Shown here: piece by piece, positions 29,076 to 42,994 of the stretch
Layout of the letters: each line of letters begins with the position of its first letter
Position numbering within the stretch: the stretch's first letter is position 1
NCBI GenBank assembly: GCA_937873175.1
Contig: CALMVT010000364.1
Coordinates: 1 to 51,567, forward strand
Length of the DNA stretch: 51,567 bases
Direction: 5' to 3'
Origin: an uncultured Acetobacteraceae bacterium
GTDB lineage: Bacteria > Pseudomonadota > Alphaproteobacteria > Acetobacterales > Acetobacteraceae
Notes under the pieces: generated by a model
Databases searched by the model: none
The model's input: the letters and a program-made list of their open reading frames with translations, nothing else
What the model was told of the DNA's origin: nothing
Position numbers and translations under genes: made by a program

Positions 29076-29521
29076 ACGACGCGAAGACTGCCTTGGGACT
29101 GAAGATCCGCGCCATCAAGAAGCAGAAAGGCTGGACCTGGGCGGAGGTCGCGGGGAAGCTCGGCTACGCGCCCGTGTGGACCTGCGCCGCCTGCCTGGGC
29201 CAGATGAGCATGACGCCGGAAACCGCGGAAAAGACTGCCACCCTGTTCGGCCTATCGGAGGAGGAAGCGGCGCTGCTGGCCGAAGCCCCGTATCGCGGCT
29301 CGCTGCCCACCGCCGTGCCGACCGACCCGTTGATCTACCGGTTCTACGAGCTGGTGTCGGTATACGGCACCACTTGGAAAGAGATGATCCACGAGGAGTT
29401 CGGCGACGGCATCATGAGCGCCATCGACTTCGACATGACGCTGGAACGGCAGCCCGACCAAAAGGGGGACCGGGTGAAGATGACCATGTCGGGGAAGTTC
29501 TTGCCGTATAAGCGGTATTGA
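29072..29521 (+). CDS. cynS: cyanase (cyanate hydratase)
   Basis: Decameric cytosolic enzyme that turns cyanate and bicarbonate into carbamate and CO2; carbamate breaks down to ammonia. The 149-residue product has the helical N-terminal domain (KKQKGWTWAEVAGKLGY) and the catalytic residues R90, E93 and S116, spaced exactly as R96, E99 and S122 of the E. coli enzyme, in IYRFYELV and GIMSAIDFDM. The TTG start at 29072 overlaps the ATPase stop. No carbonic anhydrase gene (cynT) accompanies it here. Confidence 0.96.
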   Translation: MNDAKTALGLKIRAIKKQKGWTWAEVAGKLGYAPVWTCAACLGQMSMTPETAEKTATLFGLSEEEAALLAEAPYRGSLPTAVPTDPLIYRFYELVSVYGTTWKEMIHEEFGDGIMSAIDFDMTLERQPDQKGDRVKMTMSGKFLPYKRY

Positions 29522-29616
29522 GCAGGGCTGTCGGTTCAAACTGCAGCATTCCACCATCGAAGCTCGCCCGCTGCGCTGGGGACAGGGTTAGTTATATGCT
29601 CCGCGTGCCAGCGCAA

Positions 29617-29883
29617 CTACAGGCCGGGCGGCAGTTCATCACCGGGGTCAGGGGGGCGGTCCGCCACTTGGGCAAGAACGGCGCGCAGGTCCTCCGGCCG
29701 GGTGTCGCCCGCGCGGCGGCGAAAGAACTCGGCCGCGGCCTCGACGGCACCCACCTTCTGCGCCACCGCCGCGGCGATCCACTGGTTGAGCGACACGCCA
29801 TCTTCTTTGGCCAGCCGTCCCGCGGCTGCCTTGATGGAGGCCGGCAGCTTGAGCAGCTTGAGAGGATAGGTCGCCTTGCTCAT
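29617..29883 (-). CDS. antitoxin, HicB/RHH-like, partner of PIN toxin
   Basis: An 88-residue protein with a ribbon-helix-helix-like core: KLLKLPASIKAAAGRLAKED followed by GVSLNQWIAAAVAQKVGAVE, the pattern of small antitoxins often labelled HicB-family and paired with PIN toxins. A charged tail follows. The ATG overlaps the toxin stop (ATGA), so the toxin gene comes first. Intact, unlike its partner, which is what remains expected when a toxin decays. Confidence 0.75.
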   Translation of the reverse strand: MSKATYPLKLLKLPASIKAAAGRLAKEDGVSLNQWIAAAVAQKVGAVEAAAEFFRRRAGDTRPEDLRAVLAQVADRPPDPGDELPPGL

Positions 29884-30306
29884 CGTTTCATCTCCTCCAG
29901 CAGCTCGCCCGGCCGCAATAAAGCCAAGCCGAAACGCGGTGCAGCCCCGGCGAAGTCTGCCAAGTTATGCGTGACCAGCGCGTCCGCCCGCCCGTTCACC
30001 GCCGCGTCCAGCACCATCTCGTCATCGGGATCGGCGAGCTGAGGCCGCCAGGCGAAATGCACCTCAACCGGCTCCATCGCGGCGGCGAGCGCGGCAAGGG
30101 CTATATCCACCTGCTCCAAGGTCAGGCCCGAGACCTCGCGCTGCTCCGGCCGTTTCAGCACGTCCTCGTGTTCGAGAAACAATGCCGGCGTGGCGAGCGG
30201 CACAAGCTGGCCGCCGGCGACGAGATCGAGCAGCCTGGAGGACGCGCCGCGACGGCTGCGAAAGCCCGAAGTCACGACCGAGCTGTTCCAGCACCACCCG
30301 CCTCAC
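29880..30306 (-). pseudogene. PIN-domain toxin, frameshifted in codon 7
   Basis: PIN-type ribonuclease toxin. The upstream frame starts at GTG 30306 and reads VRRVVLE; the rest of the protein continues in another frame as SSVVTSGFRSRRGASSRLLD and on to the stop at 29880. One extra T at 30286 or 30287 explains the break: without it the start reads VRRVVLDSSVVTSG, which is the family pattern with the first catalytic Asp. Later PIN acids are visible in ADPDDEMVLDAAVNGRADAL and VTHNLADFAG. A GTG at 30275 could start a truncated 131-residue product lacking the first Asp, probably inactive. A sequencing error is possible. Confidence 0.72.
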
Positions 30307-30321
30307 GGCGGCAGCGTGGCA

Positions 30322-30335
30322 TATCCTATGGGATA
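30322..30335. promoter_or_regulatory. palindrome upstream of the toxin-antitoxin pair
   Basis: TATCC-TATG-GGATA, 5-bp arms with a 4-base centre, lies 16 bases before the toxin GTG on the minus strand. Placement suits an autorepressor site for the antitoxin. Confidence 0.45.
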
Positions 30336-30405
30336 CGTCTTCTGAAACGCATTACGGCTTATCTGGCTCCTGCCGCAACGATCCCGGCCAGCCATCGTCC
30401 AACCC

Positions 30406-31413
30406 TCAGCGCCGCTGTCCCCGCAGCGCCACCAACAGCAGCGTGCCCAGCGCTGCGATGTCGAACAGCCCGATCGGCACCCGGCGCGCGGCGGAATGGG
30501 CGATCACCGTCTGCACTGGAGAGGGCGGCGGCACGGCCGCCGGGGCGGCGTTCGCCGCCACCTTGGCGGCGAAAGCCTCGGCGCTGCCGTGATGGCTCGC
30601 CCAGACCTTGGTGAACTCCGCCCCCAGCAGGAAAATCTGCGACGAGTAATAGATCCACAGCAGCACGATCACCAGCGCCCCCGCGGCGCCGTAGCTGCTC
30701 GCGACCGAGCTGCTGCCGATATACAGCCCGATCAACGTCTTGCCGACCGTGAACAGGAACGCGGTCGCCACCGCGCCCACCGCCACGTCCTTCCAACGCA
30801 GTTGGCGGTCCGGCAGGATCTTGTAGATCGCCGCGAACAGCGCTGAGACCATCAGGAACGACACGGCGAAATTGATGAAGTGCAGCAACGTTTCCCATCC
30901 CGGCACGATGCGGTTCATGGTGCTGCCAAGCGCCGTGAGCGCGGCGCTCACCACCAGCGACACCAGCAGCAGGAAGCCCAGCGTCGCCACCAGCCCCAGG
31001 CTCGCCGCCCGCGCCTTGAGATAGCCGGTCACGCTGGTTGCCTGCGGCTCCGCCTTCCAGATCACGTTCAGCGCCGCCTGCATCTCCCCGAACACGCCGG
31101 TTGCCGTCACCAGCAGGGTGGCGATGCCGATCACCGTGGCCCAAATGCCGCTCGCCTTGTTGCCGGCGCTGGCGATCATGGCCTGCACCGCCTCCGCCGC
31201 CTGGTCGCCCATCATGCCGCGGAGCTGCCCGACCATGGCGCCCTGCGCCGCTTCTGCGCCGAACACCAGCCCGGCAATCGCGATGCAGATCACCAGCACC
31301 GGGGCAATGGAGAAGATCGTATAGTAGGCGATGGCCGCGCCGCGGCTCAGCGCCTCGTCCTCGATGTAGTCGGCCACGGTTTCCTGCAGCATCGACCAAA
31401 TCCTGCCCAGCAT
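30406..31413 (-). CDS. YihY/BrkB-family inner-membrane protein
   Basis: A 335-residue polytopic protein of the YihY/virulence factor BrkB family (once called ribonuclease BN by mistake). Family marks are DEALSRGAAIAYYTIFSIAP in the first helix, WKDVAVGAVATAFLFTVGK, and SSYGAAGALVIVLLWIYYSS with IFLLGAEFTKVWA. About six helices are seen. The transport role is unknown. ATG 31413 (MLGRIWSML) was preferred to an upstream ATG at 31476 because it gives the usual short N-terminus. The C-terminal 60 residues are Ala/Pro rich and end with one more hydrophobic stretch. Confidence 0.88.
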   Translation of the reverse strand: MLGRIWSMLQETVADYIEDEALSRGAAIAYYTIFSIAPVLVICIAIAGLVFGAEAAQGAMVGQLRGMMGDQAAEAVQAMIASAGNKASGIWATVIGIATLLVTATGVFGEMQAALNVIWKAEPQATSVTGYLKARAASLGLVATLGFLLLVSLVVSAALTALGSTMNRIVPGWETLLHFINFAVSFLMVSALFAAIYKILPDRQLRWKDVAVGAVATAFLFTVGKTLIGLYIGSSSVASSYGAAGALVIVLLWIYYSSQIFLLGAEFTKVWASHHGSAEAFAAKVAANAAPAAVPPPSPVQTVIAHSAARRVPIGLFDIAALGTLLLVALRGQRR

Positions 31414-31502
31414 GGCGCCCTCATTCCCGCTCGGGCGCCGCGGCCCCATGCCCCGGCTGCCGTTCAGAACCGGCAACGATCACAGCGGCGAACGGTTGCA
31501 GG

Positions 31503-32711
31503 CTACTTCGCCCCGCCCGGCGCCATGAGCGGGCAGCCGCCCTCCCCCATCGGCCGGAACGCCAGGTCGGGCGGAATGGTGGACACCAAGGTGTAAAGGT
31601 CCCAGCGCGAAGCGGACTCCGCCTTCGCCTTCACGCGGAACACATACATCGCATGCACCGCCCGGCCGTCCAGGCGCACCGTGACGGTGCCGAACAGCGA
31701 GTCCTCGATGGGCGCGCGGCGCATCGCCTCGATCACCTTCTCCCCCTCGACCGTGCCGGCGAGCTTGGCCGCGCGCAGGTAGGCCAGGACGGAGGAATAA
31801 ACGCCGGCCTGGTTCTCGGTCGGCACGCGGCCGGGCATCCGTTCGGCGAAGCGCCGGGCAAAGGCGCGGGTGGCGTCGTTGAGGTCCCAATAGAACGCCT
31901 CGGTCAGCAGCAGGCCCTGCGCCGCTTCCGCCCCTAGCGCGTCCACATCCGTGATCTGGGTGAACAGACCGGCCAGCGTCGCGGTCCGCGTCACGCCGAA
32001 CTCGGCTGCTTGCTTGGCCGCGTTGATGAAGTCGAGGCCGGTGGACGCAAAGGCGATCACCTTTGCCCCGGACGACTGGGCTTGCAGCAGGTAGGAGGAG
32101 AAATCCGTCGTGCCCAGCGGGTGCCGGACCGACCCGGCGACGCTGCCGCCCAGGCGGGCCAGCGCCTCCGTCGTGTCCTGCTCCAGCGCGGCGCCCAGCG
32201 CGTAGTCGAAGCCCACGAAGTAGAATGGCCCGGCGTCCTTAAGCGTCCGCGCCGCGCTGTTGCCGAAGGCCCAGGTGTCGAAGGTCCACTGCACCGTGGT
32301 CGGCGCGCAGAACTTGCCCGTGAGGTCGGAGGTGCCAACATTGGTGGCGATGAACGCCCGGTGCCGCTGCCGCAGCACGTCGTTGACCGCGAGGCCCACC
32401 GACGAGTTGACCGCGTCCGCCACCGCCGCCACGCCCTCCCGGTCCACCCAGGACCGCACGATGGCGCTACCGATGTCCGGCTTGTTCTGATGGTCGCCGT
32501 AGACTATCTCGACGCGCTGATCCGGCGCTTCGCGCATGAAGTCCTCGGCCGCGAGTTGCGCCGCCACGACCGACCCGCGGCCGGATTGGTCGCCGAAGGG
32601 GCCGGACTGGTCGTTCAGCACGCCGACCTTGATCGGGCTGGGAAGCTGCGCCCCCGCCGGCCGGGACGCGAGCGCCACGGCGGCCAGCAGCAGTCCGAAC
32701 AACAGGCGCAT
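31503..32711 (-). CDS. branched-chain amino-acid-type ABC substrate-binding protein
   Basis: Periplasmic binding protein of 402 residues, LivJ-like type I fold. A Sec signal peptide ([19 protein letters not shown]) precedes [36 protein letters not shown] and [17 protein letters not shown] are typical of the group. No livH, M, G or F genes are nearby, so it is an orphan whose transporter partner, and ligand, lie elsewhere. Proteins of this branch are used for many ligands, including aromatics and amides. Confidence 0.88.
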   Translation of the reverse strand: MRLLFGLLLAAVALASRPAGAQLPSPIKVGVLNDQSGPFGDQSGRGSVVAAQLAAEDFMREAPDQRVEIVYGDHQNKPDIGSAIVRSWVDREGVAAVADAVNSSVGLAVNDVLRQRHRAFIATNVGTSDLTGKFCAPTTVQWTFDTWAFGNSAARTLKDAGPFYFVGFDYALGAALEQDTTEALARLGGSVAGSVRHPLGTTDFSSYLLQAQSSGAKVIAFASTGLDFINAAKQAAEFGVTRTATLAGLFTQITDVDALGAEAAQGLLLTEAFYWDLNDATRAFARRFAERMPGRVPTENQAGVYSSVLAYLRAAKLAGTVEGEKVIEAMRRAPIEDSLFGTVTVRLDGRAVHAMYVFRVKAKAESASRWDLYTLVSTIPPDLAFRPMGEGGCPLMAPGGAK

Positions 32712-32755
32712 GGCGGTTTTTCCCTCCCGGCGCCCCCGTGCGCGCCGCGCGTCCC

Positions 32756-33313
32756 TTATACCCGCAGGCGCTCGGGAATCGACAGGCCAAGCTGGTTCGG
32801 CACGTCCCAAACTTCCCGCACCGCCCGCAGCGGGCGGAAGCCGGCGCGCAGGTAGCCCGGCAGCGCCCGCGGATGATCGGCTGTGCAGGTGTTCACCGTG
32901 AGCGCCCGCGCGCCCTCGGCAAACGCCGCGTCGATGGCCGCGCGCAGGAACGCGGTGCCGAGGCCCAATCCGGTCACGCTCGGCATCAGGCCAAAGTAGC
33001 TGAGGTTGAACGCCGGGCTTTGCCGCCGGTCCAGCTCGAAGAACCCGGCCGGCTCGCCGCCCCGGTAAAGCACGGTGATGGACACCGCCGGGTCGCGCAA
33101 CAGGCTTTCCAGCGTCGCGTCGGACAGCGACCGGCGCAGCCACCACAGATATGGGCCGCCCACGGTGCCGTAGAGATAGCGGTAGAACGGCACGGTGCAG
33201 GCGGCGAGCGTCACCAGGGTGCACCCTTGCGGCAACCGCCGGGGCGGATCGGTCGGACGCTGGTCCATGCGGAGAAAGGTGACGGTGACGACCGCCCGGC
33301 TGGTCGGCTGCAC
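32756..33313 (-). CDS. GNAT-family N-acetyltransferase
   Basis: A 185-residue acetyltransferase. [20 protein letters not shown] and [20 protein letters not shown] hold the acetyl-CoA loop (GLGLGTAFL), followed by [20 protein letters not shown]. It resembles a proteobacterial GNAT group found beside core genes. GTG 33313 gives [16 protein letters not shown], with a beta-strand start usual for the family; ATG 33268 would lose this strand. Follows rpoD by 14 bases on the same strand and may be co-transcribed. Substrate unknown. Confidence 0.82.
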   Translation of the reverse strand: MQPTSRAVVTVTFLRMDQRPTDPPRRLPQGCTLVTLAACTVPFYRYLYGTVGGPYLWWLRRSLSDATLESLLRDPAVSITVLYRGGEPAGFFELDRRQSPAFNLSYFGLMPSVTGLGLGTAFLRAAIDAAFAEGARALTVNTCTADHPRALPGYLRAGFRPLRAVREVWDVPNQLGLSIPERLRV

Positions 33314-33327
33314 GCCGGAAGCCCCGC

Positions 33328-35277
<1,950 letters not shown>

Positions 35278-35327
35278 GGATTAGGACACTCCAAAAATGC
35301 GTGCGGCGCGGCGGCCCGCGCGGCACA

Positions 35328-37112
35328 TCAGGGTTCAGCCTCGGTGCCCTCATTGGGCACAAGCAACGCTTCGCGGGCGTTGCAAAGCGCGATCAGGCGG
35401 CGCTGCGCTGCCTCGTCATCCGGCCGGTCTTTGAAGGCCCGGCTTGCCGCCGCCACTTCCTCGTCCAGCTGCGAACGGTGCATCAGTCCGAAAATATGCC
35501 ACCAGCCGGCCTCCGCCTCCGCGGGCATGGCGTCGGCGTGGGCACAGGCCGGCAAGCGATAGGGCACCGACGCCAGGGCCTGGGCCGCCTCTTCCATTGC
35601 ACCAGATGCGTTCAGGTGGGACAGCAAGGCAGCGGAATCAAGCACATTTCGCTCGCAAGCATGCAAGATCGCGTCGCGCAGCCTTGACATGGCGGGCGAA
35701 AGCTCAAGGGCCGCGAACGCTTCCTCAACGTCGCGCAGCAGGTCCGGGTGGAGCAGCAAAATCGCCACGAGGCACCGCCCGCGCTCGGCCTGCGTCGCGT
35801 CCAGGGTGGAGGGCGTGCGTGCCGGCCGGGCTTTTGGCGGCGCGGCTTTCCCGGGGCGCTTGCGGCTGGCGTAGAACCGGTCCAGCAGGGCACCGCGATA
35901 TTCTGTGGCGAGCGAGCGGTCGGCGATGCGTCCCGCCGCTGCGATCAGCCGGGCGCGCAGCGCCGCCCGCTGCTCCGGCGTGTCGCCGCTTCCCTGCTCG
36001 CGCACCAGGTCGAACAGCGCCTCCGACAGCGGGCGCGCGCCGTCCAGAACGGTTTGGAACGCCGCCGGGCCGCGCTTCCTGATCAGCGTATCCGGGTCCT
36101 CGCCGCCCGGCAGCGCCGCGAGCCGCAAGGTGCGCTCCGGCGTCAGCAGCGACAGGCAAAGCTCGGCCGCACGGGCGGCGGCGCGGGCGCCGGCGGCGTC
36201 GCCGTCGAAGCACAGCACCGGGTCGGGCGACAGCCGCCACAGTTCTTCCAACTGCTCCTCCGTCAGCGCGGTGCCGAGCGGCGCCACCGCGCCCACAAAC
36301 CCCGCCCCGTGCAGCGCGATCACGTCCATGTAGCCTTCGGCCACCACCAAAGGCTGCCCGGTCCGCAGCCCGGCGCGCGCCAGGTCCAGCGCATACAGGT
36401 TGCGCTTCTTGGAGAACACGGGGCTTTCCGGCCCGTTGATGTACTTGGGCTTGGCGTCGCCCAGCGTGCGCCCGCCGAAGCTCACCAGCCGCCCGCGGCG
36501 GTCGCGGATCGGGAAGGTGACGCGGTTCCAATACAGTTCGCGCGAGGTGCCGTCCTCGGCTTCCCGCAGCAGCCCGGCTTCTCCCATGCGAATGCGCTCG
36601 ACGCCGGCGCGCGCCAGTTCGGCCGGGAGGGCGCCGCGCCCGTCGCCGCTCCAACCCAGGCCGAACCGAGCGATCAACTCGGGCGACAAGCCGCGACGCT
36701 GCAGGTAGTCGAGCGCCGCCGCGCCCTCCGGCTCGTGCAGGCGGCGGACGAAGCTGGCCTGCGCCAGATCCAACACTCCGTGCAGATCCAGGCGCTGCCG
36801 CTCGGCCTCCGCGGCGCGAGGCGACGGTTTCGGCACTTCCAGCCCGGCCTCGCCCGCCAGCCGTTCCACGGCTTCGGGAAAGCCGGCGCCCTCGCTCTGC
36901 ATGACGAAGCTGATGGCGTCGCCATGCGCGCCGCAACCGAAGCAATGGAAATGGTCGTCATACACATGGAAGCTCGGCGACTTCTCGCCGTGGAACGGGC
37001 AGCAGCCTTTCCAGTTGCGGCCCGCCTTCGTCAGCTTGACCCGGCGCCCGATCAGCGCCGAGAGCGGCGTGCGCGCCCGCAACTCGTCGAGAAAGGCCGG
37101 GGGCAGCGGCAT
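35328..37112 (-). CDS. dnaG: DNA primase
   Basis: Makes RNA primers for replication. 594 residues. The CHC2 zinc finger is at residues about 35-65 (CPFHGEKSPSFHVYDDHFHC then FGCGAHGDAI), the catalytic TOPRIM domain holds VVAEGYMDVIALHGAGF and the acidic DPVLCFDGDAAG, and a helicase-binding domain ends the protein. The ATG overlaps the upstream yqeY stop (TGATG). Same order as in many proteobacterial macromolecular synthesis operons. Confidence 0.97.
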   Translation of the reverse strand: MPLPPAFLDELRARTPLSALIGRRVKLTKAGRNWKGCCPFHGEKSPSFHVYDDHFHCFGCGAHGDAISFVMQSEGAGFPEAVERLAGEAGLEVPKPSPRAAEAERQRLDLHGVLDLAQASFVRRLHEPEGAAALDYLQRRGLSPELIARFGLGWSGDGRGALPAELARAGVERIRMGEAGLLREAEDGTSRELYWNRVTFPIRDRRGRLVSFGGRTLGDAKPKYINGPESPVFSKKRNLYALDLARAGLRTGQPLVVAEGYMDVIALHGAGFVGAVAPLGTALTEEQLEELWRLSPDPVLCFDGDAAGARAAARAAELCLSLLTPERTLRLAALPGGEDPDTLIRKRGPAAFQTVLDGARPLSEALFDLVREQGSGDTPEQRAALRARLIAAAGRIADRSLATEYRGALLDRFYASRKRPGKAAPPKARPARTPSTLDATQAERGRCLVAILLLHPDLLRDVEEAFAALELSPAMSRLRDAILHACERNVLDSAALLSHLNASGAMEEAAQALASVPYRLPACAHADAMPAEAEAGWWHIFGLMHRSQLDEEVAAASRAFKDRPDDEAAQRRLIALCNAREALLVPNEGTEAEP

Positions 37113-37570
37113 CAGGCGGACAAGCGCGCCCGCACCAGCGGCCCGGCCCGGCCCAGGTCCAGCGCCGCGCCGTGCGCCGCCTTCAGCGCTGCCATCACCC
37201 GGCCCATGTCCTTGGGCGAGGCTGCGCCGGTTTCCACCACCACGGCCTCCACCGCCGCCAGGAGGTCCGCATCGCCCATCTGCTGCGGCAGGAAACCTTC
37301 GATCACCGCGATCTCCGCTTCCTCCTTGGCGGCCAACTCCGGCCGGTTGCCTTGGCGATACAACTCGACGGACTCGCGCCGGGACTTCACCATGCCGCGC
37401 AGCATCGAGAGCACCTCGTCGTCGGGGATGGCGGTCACGCCCTTGGGCCGGGCGGCGATGTCGAGGTCCTTGAGCCGGGCGAGGATCATGCGCAGCGTCG
37501 AGGTGCGCGCGGCATCCCCCGCCCGCATCGAGGCTTTCAACCCGTCGCTGAACATCTCGCGCAATGCCAT
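37112..37570 (-). CDS. yqeY: GatB/YqeY-domain protein
   Basis: A 152-residue protein of the YqeY family, related to the tRNA-binding tail of the GatB amidotransferase. The start MALREMFSDGLKASMRAGDA, the TLRMILARLKDLDIAARPKG stretch, and EEAEIAVIEGFLPQQMGDAD are typical. The exact role is not known, though members are thought to bind tRNA. First gene of the yqeY-dnaG-rpoD operon, divergent from carA with about 130 bases between. Confidence 0.92.
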   Translation of the reverse strand: MALREMFSDGLKASMRAGDAARTSTLRMILARLKDLDIAARPKGVTAIPDDEVLSMLRGMVKSRRESVELYRQGNRPELAAKEEAEIAVIEGFLPQQMGDADLLAAVEAVVVETGAASPKDMGRVMAALKAAHGAALDLGRAGPLVRARLSA

Positions 37571-37634
37571 CGTTTCGGTCCAGTGCTGTTGCAGATGTTC
37601 ATATAGAATGCTGGGTTGCCAAGGAGAAGTTTGC

Positions 37635-37658
37635 CCGGAAAACATCTCCGGCGATTTT
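37635..37658 (+). promoter_or_regulatory. small hairpin followed by TTTT upstream of carA
   Basis: CCGGA (37635-37639) pairs with TCCGG (37647-37651) around a 7-base loop, and ATTTT follows at 37654-37658. It could be a weak attenuator-like element in the carA leader if transcription starts upstream of it. The 5-bp stem is short. Confidence 0.25.
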
Positions 37659-37702
37659 CTCCCCGTGTTGCCCTGGTAAGTTATTTCCCATACGCTGCGG
37701 CC

Positions 37703-39106
37703 ATGGCCAGCATCGACGAGATCATCGACCAGCTCGGCGGACCCGATGCGGCGGCCCGGCTCACCGGCGTGGGAACCGAGGCGGTCCGCAAATGGCGGCA
37801 GGCCCGCGCCGTCCCAAGCAAGCACTGGGCCGCGGTGATTGCCGCGACCGGGCTGCCGCTTTCCGCCCTGTCGGGCATCCCAACGGAGGAGGCCCCCATG
37901 CCCGAACCCACCCCTTCTGCGGCCGAAACGCCCCACGGCGCCACAGCCGCCCTCGTGTTGGCAGACGGCACCGTGTTCTGGGGCCGCGGCTTCGGCGCGC
38001 ATACCCACGGGACTGGCGGGGGCGGGCGTGTCGGCGAGGTGTGCTTCAACACCGGCATGAGCGGCTACCAGGAAACCCTGACCGACCCGTCCTATGCCGG
38101 GCAGATCATCACCTTCACCTTTCCGCATATCGGCAACACCGGTTGCAACGCCGAAGATTTGGAGGCGGCCACGATCGCCGCCTTGGGCCTGGTGGTGCAG
38201 CAGGACGTGACGGAGCCGAGCAACTGGCGTTCAACCCAGGGGCTTGACGCTTGGCTGCGCTCCTGCAGCGTGCCCGGCATCGCCGGGGTGGACACCAGGG
38301 CGCTGACCATCCGCATCCGGGACGCAGGGGCGCCGCATGGGGTGATCGCGTATCCCGCCGAGGGCCGTTTCGACCTTCCAGCGCTGCAGGCGCAGGCGCG
38401 GGACTGGCCGGGACTGGAGGGCTTGGACCTCGCGAAGCAGGTAAGCTGCACGCAGACCTACACTTGGGAAGAGGGCACCTGGGCCTGGCCGGACCGCCAC
38501 GCCGCGCCGGCGCCGCGGCATCACGTGGTGGCCGTGGACTACGGCGCCAAGCGCAACATCCTGCGCAGCCTGGCCGCCGCCGGGTGCCGGGTCACGGTGG
38601 TGCCGGCGACGGCCAGCGCCGAGGACATCCTGCGCCATGCCCCCGACGGCGTGTTCCTGTCGAACGGCCCCGGCGACCCGGCCGCCACCGCCGCCTACGC
38701 CGTTCCGGCGATCCAGGGCGTGCTGGACCGCGGCGTGCCGCTGTTCGGCATCTGCCTGGGCCACCAGTTGCTGGCGCTGGCCTTGGGCGGCCGGACCTAT
38801 AAGCTCGACCGCGGCCACCGGGGCGCGAACCAGCCGGTGAAGGACCTGGCGACCGGGCGCGTCGAGATCACCGCGCAGAACCACGGCTTCGCGGTGGAAG
38901 ACAGCAGCCTGCCGCCCGACGTGCGCGTCACCCATGTCAGCCTGTTCGACGGCAGCAACGAGGGCATCGCCTGCGAGGACCGCCGGGCGTTCAGCGTGCA
39001 ATACCACCCGGAAGCCAGCCCCGGCCCGGCGGACAGCCAGCACTTGTTCCGGCGCTTCGTCGATATGATCGAGCGCGGCCCGGCCGTGGCGATGGAAGGC
39101 GCGTAA
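37703..39106 (+). CDS. carA: carbamoyl-phosphate synthase small subunit with N-terminal HTH-like extension
   Basis: Glutaminase subunit that supplies ammonia to CarB for arginine and pyrimidine synthesis. Residues about 1-60 ([20 protein letters not shown], then [17 protein letters not shown]) form a Cro/YdaS-like helix-turn-helix, not part of normal CarA. Normal CarA begins around residue 66 ([12 protein letters not shown]), where ATG 37898 has a strong GGAGGAGG at 37885-37892. The class I glutaminase has Cys351 in [14 protein letters not shown] (Cys286 from the short start) and [10 protein letters not shown]. The frame is unbroken, so both long (467) and short (402) products are possible. 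No ribosome binding site is clear at 37703. Confidence 0.9.
   Translation: MASIDEIIDQLGGPDAAARLTGVGTEAVRKWRQARAVPSKHWAAVIAATGLPLSALSGIPTEEAPMPEPTPSAAETPHGATAALVLADGTVFWGRGFGAHTHGTGGGGRVGEVCFNTGMSGYQETLTDPSYAGQIITFTFPHIGNTGCNAEDLEAATIAALGLVVQQDVTEPSNWRSTQGLDAWLRSCSVPGIAGVDTRALTIRIRDAGAPHGVIAYPAEGRFDLPALQAQARDWPGLEGLDLAKQVSCTQTYTWEEGTWAWPDRHAAPAPRHHVVAVDYGAKRNILRSLAAAGCRVTVVPATASAEDILRHAPDGVFLSNGPGDPAATAAYAVPAIQGVLDRGVPLFGICLGHQLLALALGGRTYKLDRGHRGANQPVKDLATGRVEITAQNHGFAVEDSSLPPDVRVTHVSLFDGSNEGIACEDRRAFSVQYHPEASPGPADSQHLFRRFVDMIERGPAVAMEGA
37885..37892 (+). promoter_or_regulatory. internal ribosome binding site for short CarA
   Basis: GGAGGAGG stands 5 bases before ATG 37898, in frame within the HTH-CarA fusion. 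It is the strongest Shine-Dalgarno near any start in the locus, and the short start restores the usual CarA length of about 400. Confidence 0.6.
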
Positions 39107-39108
39107 CC

Positions 39109-42351
<3,243 letters not shown>

Positions 42352-42394
42352 CGTGGTCGCGGCCACGCAAACGTAAACTACGGGACGGCGCATT

Positions 42395-42868
42395 TTGCAG
42401 AAGTTTCCCATGACCGCGCCCGGCTTGCTTCGGCTGGAGGAAGAGTTGCGCCACCTGAAATCGGTGGAGCGCCCGTCGATCATCCGCGCCATCGCTGAAG
42501 CGCGCAGCCACGGCGACCTGAGCGAGAACGCGGAGTATCACGCGGCACGCGAACGCCAGTCCTTTATCGAGGGCCGGGTGATCGAGCTGGAGGAGATCGT
42601 CTCGGCCGCCGAGGTGATTGACCCGAGCAGCCTGTCCGGCGACCAGGTGAAGTTCGGCGCACACGTCAAGCTGGTGGACGAGGAAACCGACAAGGAAGCC
42701 ACCTACCAGATCGTCGGCGTGCACGAGGCGGACATCAAGCAGGCGCGGCTCAGCATCTCGTCGCCTTTGGCCAAGGCGCTGATCGGCAAGAAGATCGGTG
42801 ACACCGTGTCCGTCCCGGCGCCGGGCGGGGACCGCACATACGAGATCCTGCAAGTTCAATACATCTAA
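42395..42868 (+). CDS. greA: transcription elongation factor GreA
   Basis: Rescues backtracked RNA polymerase by stimulating RNA cleavage. 157 residues. The N-terminal coiled coil carries the tip acids in [20 protein letters not shown]; the C-terminal FKBP-like domain ends [20 protein letters not shown] and [10 protein letters not shown]. The TTG start at 42395 gives MQKFPMT, which matches the usual GreA opening, so it is preferred to ATG 42410. Lies 43 bases after carB, the common alphaproteobacterial order. Confidence 0.95.
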   Translation: MQKFPMTAPGLLRLEEELRHLKSVERPSIIRAIAEARSHGDLSENAEYHAARERQSFIEGRVIELEEIVSAAEVIDPSSLSGDQVKFGAHVKLVDEETDKEATYQIVGVHEADIKQARLSISSPLAKALIGKKIGDTVSVPAPGGDRTYEILQVQYI

Positions 42869-42885
42869 GCAACATTTCGTGCTAA

Positions 42886-42931
42886 GCATCATCCTGCGGA
42901 GCGTGCTTACACGGAGCAGGTAAGATGATGC
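42886..42931 (+). terminator. imperfect hairpin after greA
   Basis: GCATCATC (42886-42893) pairs with GATGATGC (42924-42931); inside, CTGC (42894-42897) pairs with GCAG (42916-42919) with a 4-base bulge. A GTCTT follows, not a full T run. May be a greA terminator or part of a leader with the next hairpin. Confidence 0.4.
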
Positions 42932-42946
42932 GTCTTCAACTCCAAA

Positions 42947-42980
42947 GCAGGCATTTGTGGCGCAAGCCACGGATGCCTGC
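42947..42980 (+). promoter_or_regulatory. strong hairpin with GCAA tetraloop before threonine ammonia-lyase
   Basis: GCAGGCAT (42947-42954) pairs with ATGCCTGC (42973-42980), two U-G pairs follow, then GTGGC (42957-42961) pairs with GCCAC (42966-42970), closing a GCAA loop (GNRA type). The result is a 15-bp RNA stem ending 14 bases before the downstream ATG, close enough to affect its translation. Confidence 0.5.
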
Positions 42981-42994
42981 CTAGGGTGCCGCCC

